Below, piece by piece: positions 9,268 to 17,897 of a stretch of DNA of 52,671 bases; the first letter of the stretch is position 1, and every line of letters begins with the position of its first letter. Both the position numbers and the translations under genes were made by a program. Source of the DNA: Saliniplasma sp046497075 (GTDB lineage Archaea; Thermoplasmatota; Thermoplasmata; Halarchaeoplasmatales; Halarchaeoplasmataceae). The stretch is taken from positions 1 through 52,671 of the forward strand of contig JAWOGF010000044.1 in the NCBI GenBank assembly GCA_046497075.1, read 5' to 3'. A model generated the notes under the pieces. The model was given only the letters and a program-made list of their open reading frames with translations. It ran no database searches and was not told the DNA's origin.

Positions 9268-9483
9268 TTACTCTGGGTTGAGTGTAACTACGTTGTTACC
9301 TCTCAAAACGATTGTACCTATCCTTCTTTTTCTTTCTTGAGTTTGTTCTTCAGTATCTTCTAGAACCAGGTTCATGTGATCATCGAAACCGATCAAGGTT
9401 CCGGTTAATTCCCTCCCATCTTTCAGAAGTATCTCTACCTTATCTCCGAGTGAAGCGTTCAATAAATTTGAAGGTTTAGCCAT
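9268..9483 (-). CDS. Sm-like archaeal RNA-binding protein (SmAP)
   Basis: A 71-residue Lsm protein. Sm1 is visible as 'LGDKVEILLKDGRELTGTLIGFDDHMNLVLEDTEE' and Sm2 as 'IGTIVLRGNNVVTL'. It is expected to form a heptameric ring that binds U-rich RNA. In many archaea the gene precedes ribosomal protein L37e; here it does not. It sits 6 bases from the convergent kptA, another RNA-acting gene. Confidence 0.95.
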   Translation of the reverse strand: MAKPSNLLNASLGDKVEILLKDGRELTGTLIGFDDHMNLVLEDTEEQTQERKRRIGTIVLRGNNVVTLNPE

Positions 9484-9509
9484 ATTACCATACCGTTCAT
9501 AAGCTTAAA

Positions 9510-10844
9510 CTATTTTAATGATTTGGTCACTTCGGCTAAATCCTCTTCTACGTTTTCCTTTCTATCTACCAATCCCAATGTATCATAGATCTCTATGGAT
9601 TCTTCCATCAATTCGACAGCTTCTTCGTATTTACCCAATTCGGGTTTAACCTTACCCAGTTCCGCGATCGCATCTGCGAGATACCGCTGTATATTCAGTT
9701 GCCTTAAACAGTCAACGGCGAACTGTAAATGTTCTTCAGACTCTTTGAACTCACCTTTTTTCCTTAAGAGCTGGCCGTATTTCATCTCTACCCCTGCTTC
9801 TCCAACTGGATCGTGTTGATCCTTCAAGAGGTCTAACGATTCTTTCAAAGCTTCTTCAGCAGCCTCGAATTTTTCTAGATACGTGTATGACTCGCCTAAG
9901 TTGAAAAGTGCCCACGCCTGGGAATTGGGGAATTGATTCTCTTCAGCGACCCTTTGGGTTTTTTCATAGAATTCTGCAGCCTTCCCCCAATCTTTTTGCA
10001 GTGAGTATATCACACCTTTATTCATCAGGATGTTAGTCCTTTGGTACTCGTGCCCCTCCTCCTGATAAAGCGATAAACTCTTATCATAATACTGGATACT
10101 AGTTTCATATTCCTCCTTCTCACCGTATACGTCTCCGAGGTTCTTGTACACCTGTGCTATCTTATCTTTTTCATCGTTCCTATCGAATATCCTTAGCGAA
10201 TGTAGGAGTTTTTTAGCAGCCTCCTGAAACTCCCCTTTGCGCCAATGGATTATCGCCGTATCTCTTAGACATTCTGCCTTACCGGTTTCATAATGAATTT
10301 TTTCAGCTAAATTGAGACATCTATCGCTCACTCTTTCCGCTTCTACTATATCCCCTTTTTGAGTATAAGCCCTCATTAGTTCGTTCAAGGAATCTATGAT
10401 GAGTTCATTTTTCTCGATCTCCTCTGCTACTTCTTTAGCTCTCCCAAAATAATCGACTCCTTCTTCCATCTCGCCTAACTTTTCCGAAACACTCCCTAGG
10501 TCCATGAGCAGTTCGTACTCTTTTTTCAACCTGACCATAGATTTCCCGACGTCGTCAAGTCTGTTCAATTTATCTACCAGTTTATACTTTCTGATGGCGC
10601 CTTTGATTGCCTCCGCTTTCTCCATACCTGTGAAAAACCGCACACTGTCGAAGATCCGCTCGGCTAGATCATCTAGTTCATCAACGGTCAATTCCGATGG
10701 TATCGTGCCTATATTTTTGCATTGTTCTTCGAATATATTCTCACCCAGTTCACCTAGTTCTTTATGAAGAGTTTCCCTTATCTTGTGATTGATTCCCTTG
10801 ACCATGAAAGGAGTATCATATCTTAACAATATAATACTTTTCAA
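9510..10844 (-). CDS. TPR-repeat protein linked to ABC exporter
   Basis: A 444-residue cytoplasmic protein made mostly of tetratricopeptide repeats, about ten units from residue 95 on ('GEMEEGVDYFGRAKEVAEEI', 'GEFQEAAKKLLHSLRIFDRN', 'EEYETSIQYYDKSLSLYQEE' and others). The first 90 residues are helical and unlike TPRs. The gene overlaps the ABC permease stop codon if it starts at TTG 10844 (TTGA overlap, with GGGAAG a few bases upstream). ATG 10805 gives a 431-residue form without an obvious site. The overlap indicates co-translation in one operon with the exporter. TPR proteins act as protein-binding scaffolds; a partner role for the transporter is inference. Confidence 0.8.
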   Translation of the reverse strand: MKSIILLRYDTPFMVKGINHKIRETLHKELGELGENIFEEQCKNIGTIPSELTVDELDDLAERIFDSVRFFTGMEKAEAIKGAIRKYKLVDKLNRLDDVGKSMVRLKKEYELLMDLGSVSEKLGEMEEGVDYFGRAKEVAEEIEKNELIIDSLNELMRAYTQKGDIVEAERVSDRCLNLAEKIHYETGKAECLRDTAIIHWRKGEFQEAAKKLLHSLRIFDRNDEKDKIAQVYKNLGDVYGEKEEYETSIQYYDKSLSLYQEEGHEYQRTNILMNKGVIYSLQKDWGKAAEFYEKTQRVAEENQFPNSQAWALFNLGESYTYLEKFEAAEEALKESLDLLKDQHDPVGEAGVEMKYGQLLRKKGEFKESEEHLQFAVDCLRQLNIQRYLADAIAELGKVKPELGKYEEAVELMEESIEIYDTLGLVDRKENVEEDLAEVTKSLK

Positions 10845-11731
10845 TCGACTTCCCTTTTTCTGAAAAATTTCTCAGCTATCAAAAGAGGCACTGCGATCCA
10901 GATTAGGAGTAATATTATCATAACCCAGGTATCATAAGGGTGTATCTCCGGTTCTTTTCCACCGAACTCCAGGGCCCATTCCCTCATGGGTGCGATGTTC
11001 AAAGCTAGTAAAGTATACCATAGCATGACTGGATTGAATAATTGTAATATGAAATACCATTGGGGAGGACGACCCGCTTCTAAACTCTCCCAGCCAAAGG
11101 TTACCTCGGCGAGTGCATACATACTGAAAAGCCAGATAAATGTGAAGAAAAACAGAGTAAATATAGACCCCGACATGGCAGATGAACTATCTTCGAAAAT
11201 CACCGAAAACATCATACTGATAGAGATATACACACCTCCTAATATAACAGATGATAATATGAACAGATAATATTCAGCGAAGACCGCGTCCTCGACCATT
11301 AAACTGATAACCACACCACCTGTTCCCAAACCTATAACAACGGATAGTGATAGGACCGCCCACAGTCCCAGGAACTTACCGGCTAACACTTCTCCCCTAT
11401 CTACTGGATATGACAGTAGTAGTTCCATAGATCCGTCTTCGCACTCTCGAGATATGGTAGAATAACCCAGTATAACAGCGAGTATGGGAACCATGTATTC
11501 GATATATGTCGCCATGTAGGCCACGGTATCCTGAAGCCCCATCCAATCGTCTATCGCTTGTACAGAAGTACCAAAATAAGATACGAGTACCGAAAAGGCG
11601 AGGAAAAGTAATGTTAAGAAGAGCACCCAGCGGTTCCTGAAATTGTACTTGATCTCCTTTTTAGATATAGATATGATCCTTTTCCACATGTCTATGGAAT
11701 AGAAGAGTTTCAAACTCTCGATGAGCTTCAT
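10841..11731 (-). CDS. ABC-2 type transporter permease
   Basis: A 296-residue membrane subunit. Hydrophobic helices lie near residues 33-55, 78-98, 115-135, 143-165, 180-205 and 270-290. The cytosolic loop after helix 2 has 'ISRECEDGSMELLLSYPVDRGEVLAGKFLG', a pattern typical of ABC-2 permeases of the NosY/GldF type. It overlaps the ATPase gene by 4 bases (ATGA). It should form a homodimer with the ATPase; substrate unknown. Confidence 0.9.
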   Translation of the reverse strand: MKLIESLKLFYSIDMWKRIISISKKEIKYNFRNRWVLFLTLLFLAFSVLVSYFGTSVQAIDDWMGLQDTVAYMATYIEYMVPILAVILGYSTISRECEDGSMELLLSYPVDRGEVLAGKFLGLWAVLSLSVVIGLGTGGVVISLMVEDAVFAEYYLFILSSVILGGVYISISMMFSVIFEDSSSAMSGSIFTLFFFTFIWLFSMYALAEVTFGWESLEAGRPPQWYFILQLFNPVMLWYTLLALNIAPMREWALEFGGKEPEIHPYDTWVMIILLLIWIAVPLLIAEKFFRKREVD

Positions 11732-12630
11732 ACCCCACCCCCTCCAGTCAATCTGACGAATACTTCTTCAAGGTCGGGCTTCTTGACATGGAAATCAGTG
11801 ATATCAAATTCGCCCTCCACCAACTTCTTTATAACGTCCATTTTCCTATCTCCACTGCAGTACAGGACCAATCTACCCTTGAACAGTCTAGCACGGTCGA
11901 CATAATCGAGCTTTTCCACGGATCTCAAAGCCTTACCCAGGGGCTCTACCTGCAGTTCTAATCTCTCTTTCAAAGTTAGTTTACTCCCAAGTGACTCTAT
12001 GTCATCCTCGGCCAGCATCTCTCCGTCCTTTAATATACCTACACGATCACATAGTTCCTGTACCTCGGCTAGTACATGACTGGAAAGTAATATGGTCTTT
12101 CCAGTATCTTTGAGTGACAGGATTTTATTCTTTACCCATCTTCGAATATTCGGATCGAGACCGGCTGTTGGTTCGTCAAGTATCAGGAGATCAGGGTTTC
12201 CTATCAAAGTCTGTGCAATGCCTAAACGCTGTGCCATACCTTTAGAAAGATGCTTGCATTTTTTCTCCCGCTGGTCCTCTAGTTCAAAATCTTTCAATAA
12301 TTCCTCGATGATATCTTTAGAACATCCTTTCATTTCACAAAAAAACTGAAGGTTCTCTTCCACACTGAGATTTCCGTAAAATGACACCCGTTCGGGAAGG
12401 TAACCTATATGCTGGCGAACAGCTATTCCACTTCCAGGTACATCTATTTGGACCGTTCCTTTGTCAGCTTCGATCAAACCCACTAAAATCCTGATGGTGG
12501 TGGTTTTTCCAGCTCCGTTAGGACCCAGGAATCCGTATATTTCCCCTTTTTCAACATCAAAACTCAGTCCGGAAACTGCTTTGACCCTGCCGAACCTCTT
12601 TTCTAGATCCCGTATCTCTACGAAACTCAT
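11728..12630 (-). CDS. ABC transporter ATP-binding protein
   Basis: A 300-residue ABC ATPase of the exporter (DrrA/NatA/CcmA-like) type. Walker A is 'GPNGAGKTTT' (about residues 35-44), the signature is 'LSKGMAQRLGIAQ', Walker B is 'LLILDEPTAGLDP', and the H-loop is 'LSSHVLAEVQ'. The C-terminal 80 residues form the usual extra domain ending in 'KKPDLEEVFVRLTGG'. It is first in a three-gene minus-strand operon with the permease and a TPR protein. Confidence 0.94.
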   Translation of the reverse strand: MSFVEIRDLEKRFGRVKAVSGLSFDVEKGEIYGFLGPNGAGKTTTIRILVGLIEADKGTVQIDVPGSGIAVRQHIGYLPERVSFYGNLSVEENLQFFCEMKGCSKDIIEELLKDFELEDQREKKCKHLSKGMAQRLGIAQTLIGNPDLLILDEPTAGLDPNIRRWVKNKILSLKDTGKTILLSSHVLAEVQELCDRVGILKDGEMLAEDDIESLGSKLTLKERLELQVEPLGKALRSVEKLDYVDRARLFKGRLVLYCSGDRKMDVIKKLVEGEFDITDFHVKKPDLEEVFVRLTGGGGV

Positions 12631-12703
12631 CTATATTTCATATGTAAAGAGGTCTAATAATATCTTTCTGTGATAAATAAATACAACTACGCAAGGAAGA
12701 AAT

Positions 12704-13045
12704 TCAAATACCGATGAAAAGCATCCACCATATATCTAGGCCGATAAAAAAGCCTAATAGGATACCGGTACCAAAACGCAACCAGTTATCACTTTCCCAA
12801 GAAGTCAATCCCTGTAAGGTCCCATCCAGCGTGAAAGGGATCATGACTACTATGGTCAAAAGGAAGAGATGAATAGCAGTTAGTCCGATGAACTGGTCAA
12901 AGATCTTCCCAGAACCCACACCTAATACGACTCCGGAATAGAAACCCGTACATCTAGCGCATATGGGTAAGGTTATACCTCTGATTTTAAAACATCTCTT
13001 TTCTCTGCCGTGACAGATAAAACTTCTAAAATTTTGCCGTTTCAT
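12704..13045 (-). CDS. DUF2085 membrane protein in lipid operon
   Basis: A 113-residue membrane protein. The N-terminus has 'FICHGREKRCFKIRGITLPICARCTGFYSG', the Cys/His pattern that defines DUF2085. Three hydrophobic helices follow (about 35-52, 57-75, 92-112). The start codon overlaps the stop of the geranylgeranyl reductase (ATGA, 4 bases), so it is the last gene of the Tes-like lipid operon. DUF2085 has no assigned function. The Cys residues could bind a metal. Its place here hints at a role in membrane-lipid modification, which is inference. Confidence 0.85.
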   Translation of the reverse strand: MKRQNFRSFICHGREKRCFKIRGITLPICARCTGFYSGVVLGVGSGKIFDQFIGLTAIHLFLLTIVVMIPFTLDGTLQGLTSWESDNWLRFGTGILLGFFIGLDIWWMLFIGI

Positions 13046-14247
13046 ATCATATCCTGGAACTCTTCCACGAGTTCTGGATACTTCTTTTTAACGCCCTCTA
13101 ATATAGCACCGATGGTCACGGTTTCCAAATCGAACTCGGACAACGCGTCTATGATCTTATCGAAGGTTTCGTCATCGAGGTTTGTAGCGGTCTCTTTTGC
13201 CATGTAATTCCGCCAGAGTTTATTTTCTAATTTATCCCTCCAACGTTCCTCATACTTGTCCATGTATTCCTCATCGACTCTTCCCTTCTTGACAGCTTCA
13301 GCTGCGAACTCTCCTGCTATCTTTCCTTGTTTAAGACTATTGACGATACCCCCTCCGGTCATAGGATCGACTACTCTAGCTGCATCTCCCACCAATATTA
13401 TACCTGGGGCAGTCACTTTCTCGGTTGGATGTGTGACGGCTACCGCACCAGCGACCATGTCGACCGCTTCACCGTTGCTGTAATGCTCATGAGTTTCTAA
13501 GAAATCGTCTAGATAATCCTTCGGAGTTTTTTCACCTTCTACCCTACTGAGCTGGATGCCCAATCCTACATTCGCCATGTTTTCTCCTTTCGGGAAAACC
13601 CATACGTATCCTCCGGGTGCGTCGGAACCCATATAAAAATGGGTATAATCTGGGTTCATGGTGATCCCTGTCATACGGTATTGGAAACATGTCATGATAT
13701 CTTTTGGTTTTAAGGAATCATAGATTCCGGCCCACCGTCCGACTTGAGATTCGAACCCGTCAGCGCCGATGACCAGATCAGCTCTTACTTCAAATTTCTT
13801 CCCCATACTCCTAGCTTCGACACCTTTAACGACTCCCTCTTCTATGATAAGACCAACAGCAGAGGTTTTTACCATGAAATCAGCTCCTTCTTTACCGGCC
13901 AACCTTGCCATCTCTTTATCGAAGAGGTCTCTTTCTAAAACCACCCCGACTTCGTCACCGGCCATTTTTTCAGTTATCTTTAACTCGTTTCCCGCAGGTG
14001 AGTAAAGTATCGCTCCCTTCATGGTCCTGCTGGTACAGCTTTCTATATTCTCTATCTCCAGCTCTTCTAACCAAGAAAGTGACACTCCTTCAGCACATCG
14101 TACCGGAGAACCGATCTCCTGTCTTTTTTCCAAGACCAAAACATCAGCACCTTCCCTAGCTGCAAAACGTGCAGCTGTATTACCTGCCGGCCCACCACCT
14201 ACGACCACGATATCATAATTCAAAACTTCTCCTTCCTGTACATCCAT
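13042..14247 (-). CDS. Geranylgeranyl reductase-family flavoprotein
   Basis: A 401-residue FAD enzyme, most likely digeranylgeranylglycerophospholipid reductase, which saturates the isoprenoid chains of archaeal lipids. The N-terminal dinucleotide fold is 'VVVGGGPAGNTAARFAAREG' (residues about 13-32). It is followed by 'GSPVRCAEGVS', a motif of this family with a Cys near the flavin, and 'GDAARVVDPMTGGGIVNSL' (about 285-305), the second FAD contact. The start has a GGGGGGAG site. One base separates it from the ferredoxin gene. Archaeal enzymes of this type take electrons from ferredoxin, which matches the neighbour directly upstream. Confidence 0.93.
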   Translation of the reverse strand: MDVQEGEVLNYDIVVVGGGPAGNTAARFAAREGADVLVLEKRQEIGSPVRCAEGVSLSWLEELEIENIESCTSRTMKGAILYSPAGNELKITEKMAGDEVGVVLERDLFDKEMARLAGKEGADFMVKTSAVGLIIEEGVVKGVEARSMGKKFEVRADLVIGADGFESQVGRWAGIYDSLKPKDIMTCFQYRMTGITMNPDYTHFYMGSDAPGGYVWVFPKGENMANVGLGIQLSRVEGEKTPKDYLDDFLETHEHYSNGEAVDMVAGAVAVTHPTEKVTAPGIILVGDAARVVDPMTGGGIVNSLKQGKIAGEFAAEAVKKGRVDEEYMDKYEERWRDKLENKLWRNYMAKETATNLDDETFDKIIDALSEFDLETVTIGAILEGVKKKYPELVEEFQDMI

Positions 14248-14248
14248 A

Positions 14249-14437
14249 TTACTCCCCCCTCACATTCATATTCATATCGAGTGCATCGACCGGGCAGACT
14301 TTCATACACAGGCCGCATTCGGTACAATCGTCATTTATTTTAAGGGTGAATTCCTTAAGGAATATAGCATTCACCGGGCACGTACCAACACAGGCACCAC
14401 ATCTCATGCACTTCTCATCGTTAACATCAGGCTTCAT
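14249..14437 (-). CDS. 2x[4Fe-4S] ferredoxin
   Basis: A 62-residue ferredoxin with two complete cluster motifs, 'CMRCGACVGTCP' and 'CTECGLCMKVCP'. I chose ATG 14437: GGAGG at 14445-14449 lies 7 bases upstream, and the protein then begins 'MKPDVNDEKC'. The longer start at 14458 would bury that site in the coding region. It overlaps the end of the radical SAM gene by 11 bases and ends one base before the reductase gene. It is the probable electron donor for both the radical SAM enzyme and the reductase. Confidence 0.93.
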   Translation of the reverse strand: MKPDVNDEKCMRCGACVGTCPVNAIFLKEFTLKINDDCTECGLCMKVCPVDALDMNMNVRGE

Positions 14438-16028
14438 TTCTCTTCCTCCACTCATCAAGCGGTACGGAGAATTCCTTCTCTACTTCCTCTCTGTAGGTGG
14501 GACCTCCGTTGTAGGCGCAGAACGGGATTATCCGATCGTCAGGGGTAGCATAATGTATTACGCATCTCTTCACCCTTTCGATATCGTAGTTGTAAAGGTC
14601 CTGGAAGTGCATACCTCCGACGAACATGGTCCGCCAGGAGAAGTCACCTACGGCGGCCTTGTCACCTTGGGATATTATACTGGTCATCATCTCGCCCAGT
14701 GTCATCCCTCCGGGCAATTCTTCATCTTTTATGTAATTCCCGAACAATTTCTGGAATTTTTTGACTAGTGTTTTCTTCTTCCCCTTATCACTCTTGAGTT
14801 TTCCGACTTTGCCGCCGACCTTGAACAGGGCCTTGTGGAGTGTGTTGTTCCATTCTCCTGCTTTTTCATGCATAGCTCCGATAAGACCTTCTACGTCTGC
14901 GAATTTTGTTATCGGTTTTATATCTCCATCATCACCTATGACCAGGTAGGATGCTAGACCGCAGTGGGGGTGTGATGTGAAGGCGACCTGCGGCTCACCT
15001 TTCACTATCGAGATAAGCTGTGAGATAGGCGTCACGAAGGGGACAGGATAGAAGTCGTCTCTGCTCAGATAATCGGTTTCCTTCTCCAGATCTATGGCCA
15101 TATCGGAAAGGGTATATCTCTGTTTCTTCCTCTTTTCCTTCTCTATCCTACCGGTGAAAGCTACTGGCTGGAAGTTCACACCCCTGATCACGTCTCTGTT
15201 CTCGATGGCGTAGTCCATTATGTCCCCAACTTGATCGTCGTTCACTCCTTTTAACATGGTCGGGACCAGTACGGTTGCAAGCGGCTTGGGTTTCGTTTTT
15301 CTACAGTTCTCGATGACCTTGTTCTTGATTTCCATCATCTCCCTGCCTCTAGCCTGCCTGTATATATCCTCGTCCAACCCGTCGAATTGAAGATATACGG
15401 TATGCAGTCCCGCATCGACACACTTCTGGGCATAATCCTCACTCTGGGCAAGCTTAACGCCGTTGGTAGCTACCTGAACTTGAGCGAAACCCATGTTAGA
15501 AGCCGTTTCAACCACGTCGAAGAATCTTGGGTAAACAGTGGGTTCTCCCCCAGCGAGCTGTACCGCTGGAGTTGGCACTGGTTTCTCATCCCTTAGGTTT
15601 TGGAGCATATCTACTATCTTATCGAATGAAGGCTCGTAAACATAACCGGCCGCGTTTGCATTGGCGAAACAGATCGGACAGTTCATATTACATCTGTTCG
15701 TTAGATCCACGTTGGCAAGTGAGGTATGACTCTTGTGGAGATTGCACAAGCCACAGTTCTCAGGGCAGCTTGTAGCATCGGTTATCTTTGGGTTGTCGAT
15801 ACCGGTCCCGTCGAAGGCCCATTTTTCAGCCTTTAGATACATGTCGACATCTGACCAGATCACGCTCTCGAAATGACCGTGTTCGGGACAATCCTTCTTC
15901 ATGACTGCCTTTCCATCCTCTCTTACGATTTTAGCTTTTATCTTTTTCTTACACTCTGGACACAAAGATAACGTCTTCTTTGGAAGACCTTTATCTAGTG
16001 AGGAATCCTGTATGACCATGATTATCAT
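14427..16028 (-). CDS. tes: Radical SAM tetraether lipid synthase-like protein (Tes/GDGT-MAS family)
   Basis: A 533-residue radical SAM protein of the MJ0619/Tes type. It should join the phytanyl ends of two archaeol-type lipids to make macrocyclic and tetraether (GDGT) lipids. Features in order: an N-terminal Cys-rich part (C23, C26, C47), a second Cys group 'CPENCGLC' (88-95), the SAM cluster motif C113-X3-C117-X2-C120, 'LAGGEPTVYP' (158-167), a TIM-barrel, 'HPHCGLASYL' and a C-terminal part with 'VIHYATPDDRIIPFCAYN'. The extra Cys groups fit the several additional metal sites of Tes. The start is ATG 16028, about 30 nt after the AAATATTT box at 16055-16062, so it is probably leaderless. 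It heads an operon with ferredoxin, geranylgeranyl reductase and DUF2085. Exact activity (Tes or a paralog) is not provable from sequence reading alone. Confidence 0.88.
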   Translation of the reverse strand: MIIMVIQDSSLDKGLPKKTLSLCPECKKKIKAKIVREDGKAVMKKDCPEHGHFESVIWSDVDMYLKAEKWAFDGTGIDNPKITDATSCPENCGLCNLHKSHTSLANVDLTNRCNMNCPICFANANAAGYVYEPSFDKIVDMLQNLRDEKPVPTPAVQLAGGEPTVYPRFFDVVETASNMGFAQVQVATNGVKLAQSEDYAQKCVDAGLHTVYLQFDGLDEDIYRQARGREMMEIKNKVIENCRKTKPKPLATVLVPTMLKGVNDDQVGDIMDYAIENRDVIRGVNFQPVAFTGRIEKEKRKKQRYTLSDMAIDLEKETDYLSRDDFYPVPFVTPISQLISIVKGEPQVAFTSHPHCGLASYLVIGDDGDIKPITKFADVEGLIGAMHEKAGEWNNTLHKALFKVGGKVGKLKSDKGKKKTLVKKFQKLFGNYIKDEELPGGMTLGEMMTSIISQGDKAAVGDFSWRTMFVGGMHFQDLYNYDIERVKRCVIHYATPDDRIIPFCAYNGGPTYREEVEKEFSVPLDEWRKRNEA

Positions 16029-16050
16029 TTTGTTATGTAAACTCGGAAAG

Positions 16051-16079
16051 TATTAAATATTTTGTAGCGGTAATCGCTA
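16051..16079. promoter_or_regulatory. Shared divergent promoter with palindromic operator
   Basis: The 54 bases between the Tes-like gene and the TrmB-type gene hold a palindromic TATA-like box AAATATTT (16055-16062). It is about 25 nt from the plus-strand ATG and about 30 nt from the minus-strand ATG, so it could serve both leaderless transcripts. Directly beside it lies a perfect inverted repeat TAGCG-N5-CGCTA (16065-16079), covering the expected plus-strand start site. That is the size and place expected for a TrmB-family operator. Function is inference. Confidence 0.6.
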
Positions 16080-16082
16080 ATA

Positions 16083-16808
16083 ATGGTCGAAGAAATACCA
16101 GATCCCGAAGAACTAAGGGAAGAGTATGATTATATCTCCAGAGGTTTAAAGAAGTTCGGTTTAACGGATTATCAGGCTAGGGCTTACACTGTTCTCGTAT
16201 CCCACGGTGTAGCCGACGCAGAAACTATCGCCTCTACTTCGCAGCTTCCCAGAACATCGGTTTACAAAGCTCTTGACGATCTTCACGAAAAAGGGTATGT
16301 GATCGTTACCAAGGGGAGGCCGAAGGTGTACAGACCCGCAGAACCATTGGAGGTCAAAGGTAGGTTGAATAGGGAATTGGATGATATTTTTGGTAGGTTG
16401 AATACGATTTACGAGGTTTTATCCGAGAAAGGTGAGCCGCAGGTCATCTATACCATCAATGGAAAGGATAAGGTCTTAGACAAGATCGGAGAGTTGCTGA
16501 AGAAAACAGAGAGTGAAATTATAATATCTACGCCTTCTTTTTCAGATATATTGGATAGGTTAGAAGGTGAGTTGAATTCACTTCTGAATAGAGAGGTTGA
16601 TTTAACTATCATCACATCGCCCGGTGAGAGGGTTCTGAAAAAAGTGGATGTAGAAAGGAGAGATAGGTTGATAGCCACGGATATTATTAGTGACGGTAAA
16701 AGAGCCCTATTGGCATCACCGGGATTCGAGGCATGTGGATATACCAACAACCCTTCACTTGCCAGACATCTAGTCAATTTCATGGATATATTGATGAAGC
16801 GCAGTTGA
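16083..16808 (+). CDS. TrmB-family transcriptional regulator
   Basis: A 241-residue regulator. Residues about 25-90 form a TrmB-type winged helix ('FGLTDYQARAYTVLVSHGVADAETIASTSQLPRTSVYKALDDLHEKGYV'), with the wing 'GRPKVYRPAEP'. Residues 130-240 form the PLD-like TrmB C-terminal domain ('EIIISTPSFSDI', 'VDLTIITSPG'). Known members bind sugars or other effectors and repress or activate neighbours. It is divergent from the tetraether-lipid operon with a single short promoter region and a palindrome at its own start site, so it may control itself and the lipid genes (inference). Confidence 0.9.
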   Translation: MVEEIPDPEELREEYDYISRGLKKFGLTDYQARAYTVLVSHGVADAETIASTSQLPRTSVYKALDDLHEKGYVIVTKGRPKVYRPAEPLEVKGRLNRELDDIFGRLNTIYEVLSEKGEPQVIYTINGKDKVLDKIGELLKKTESEIIISTPSFSDILDRLEGELNSLLNREVDLTIITSPGERVLKKVDVERRDRLIATDIISDGKRALLASPGFEACGYTNNPSLARHLVNFMDILMKRS

Positions 16809-16868
16809 TTTTATAGAGTTGATAGACAAAGAAAAATATTTAAAACCCCCAGTTCAATACGACGGAAT

Positions 16869-17099
16869 ATGGACCTAAAGGTTGTTGGTCTTATTGTAGG
16901 TTTACTTCTGATAATAGGTGGAGTCTTTATGATGTCGTTTACTCAAGGAGTGGTCGGTGGGGAGACGGAAGATGATGAACCTACACTCACCAACGAGGCT
17001 GATGGGGTGACGGAGGAAGAAAGACCATACTTCTGGCCGGGTGTTTTGGGAGTGGTGGCAGGGTTGGCCATAATCACAGTTTCATATATAAAAGGGTGA
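16869..17099 (+). CDS. Small two-helix membrane protein
   Basis: A 76-residue protein with a first helix at residues 4-24, an acidic loop ('GGETEDDEPTLTNEADGVTEEE') and a second helix at 54-72. Not recognised. A TATA-like ATATTTAAA about 26 nt upstream suggests a leaderless mRNA. It ends 6 bases before the SRAP gene and may be co-transcribed with it. Confidence 0.65.
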   Translation: MDLKVVGLIVGLLLIIGGVFMMSFTQGVVGGETEDDEPTLTNEADGVTEEERPYFWPGVLGVVAGLAIITVSYIKG

Positions 17100-17105
17100 T
17101 ATCAA

Positions 17106-17828
17106 TTGTGTTTCGATATATCTATAAATAAAGAGCCTGAAGAGCTCGAGGAGCGATTCGATGCCTCTTTCCAGAACGGGACAGATTTTGAAAAGATATA
17201 TCATGTTTCAGCTATAGATTCACCCTCTTTACCGGTTTTGATATCCGATGATCCTTCAAAGTTCCGTTTTTACAACTGGGGTTTGATCCCTCATTGGGTG
17301 AAGGATCCGGGGCGAGCTGAAGATATACGTCTGAAAACGGTCAATGCTCGAGCTGAAAGCATTTTTGAGAGACCTTCGTTCCGGGGATCTATTAAAAATA
17401 AGAGATGTCTTGTGATAGCGGATGGTTTCTTCGAATGGAGAGAGGTCGGAGGTAAGAATTTCCCTTATTACATCAAACTGAAAGATAACGATGCCTTCGC
17501 ATTCGCGGGTATCTGGGACGAGTGGAAACACAAGAACGACTTAAAGCGCTCCTTTTCCATCATCACAATCGAGGCCAACCCTCTACTAGCTAAGATCCAT
17601 AACAAGAAAAAGAGGATGCCTGTTATACTTGAGGATGAGACGAAGTGGTTGGAACGGGACATAGATAAGGAGGAGATATCTGAAATGTTGAAATCTTACG
17701 ATCAGAACGAGATGGAAGCTTATCCAGTAAGACGTTTGATAACAGATGATGTGGATGATAATGTCCCTGAAGTTCTGGAGCCCTATGAATACGAAGAATT
17801 GGACTTCCAACAGGAAACGTTGTTCTAG
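17106..17828 (+). CDS. SRAP-domain protein (HMCES/YedK-type abasic-site shield)
   Basis: A 240-residue SOS-response-associated peptidase domain protein. It forms a thiazolidine link to abasic sites in single-stranded DNA through Cys2, which must become the N-terminus. The start is therefore fixed: TTG 17106 gives Met-Cys-Phe. Other family hallmarks are 'KTVNARAES' (Asn and Arg of the active site), 'GFFEW' (Glu) and 'AKIHNKKKRMPVIL' with the conserved His. The usual 'HNRMP' is expanded here to 'HNKKKRMP'. The role is shielding of abasic sites during replication. Confidence 0.93.
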   Translation: MCFDISINKEPEELEERFDASFQNGTDFEKIYHVSAIDSPSLPVLISDDPSKFRFYNWGLIPHWVKDPGRAEDIRLKTVNARAESIFERPSFRGSIKNKRCLVIADGFFEWREVGGKNFPYYIKLKDNDAFAFAGIWDEWKHKNDLKRSFSIITIEANPLLAKIHNKKKRMPVILEDETKWLERDIDKEEISEMLKSYDQNEMEAYPVRRLITDDVDDNVPEVLEPYEYEELDFQQETLF

Positions 17829-17897
17829 GTCTGTTCGAAAGCAACAGATAATTCGAAAGCAAAAGATTAATCTATGTATTTAGGTTTGTAAAGGGCG

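Noticed and set aside
14169..14768. 199-codon open frame on the plus strand
   Set aside because: It lies antisense to the ferredoxin and the well-supported Tes-like gene, and its translation has no recognisable domain. It is a shadow frame.
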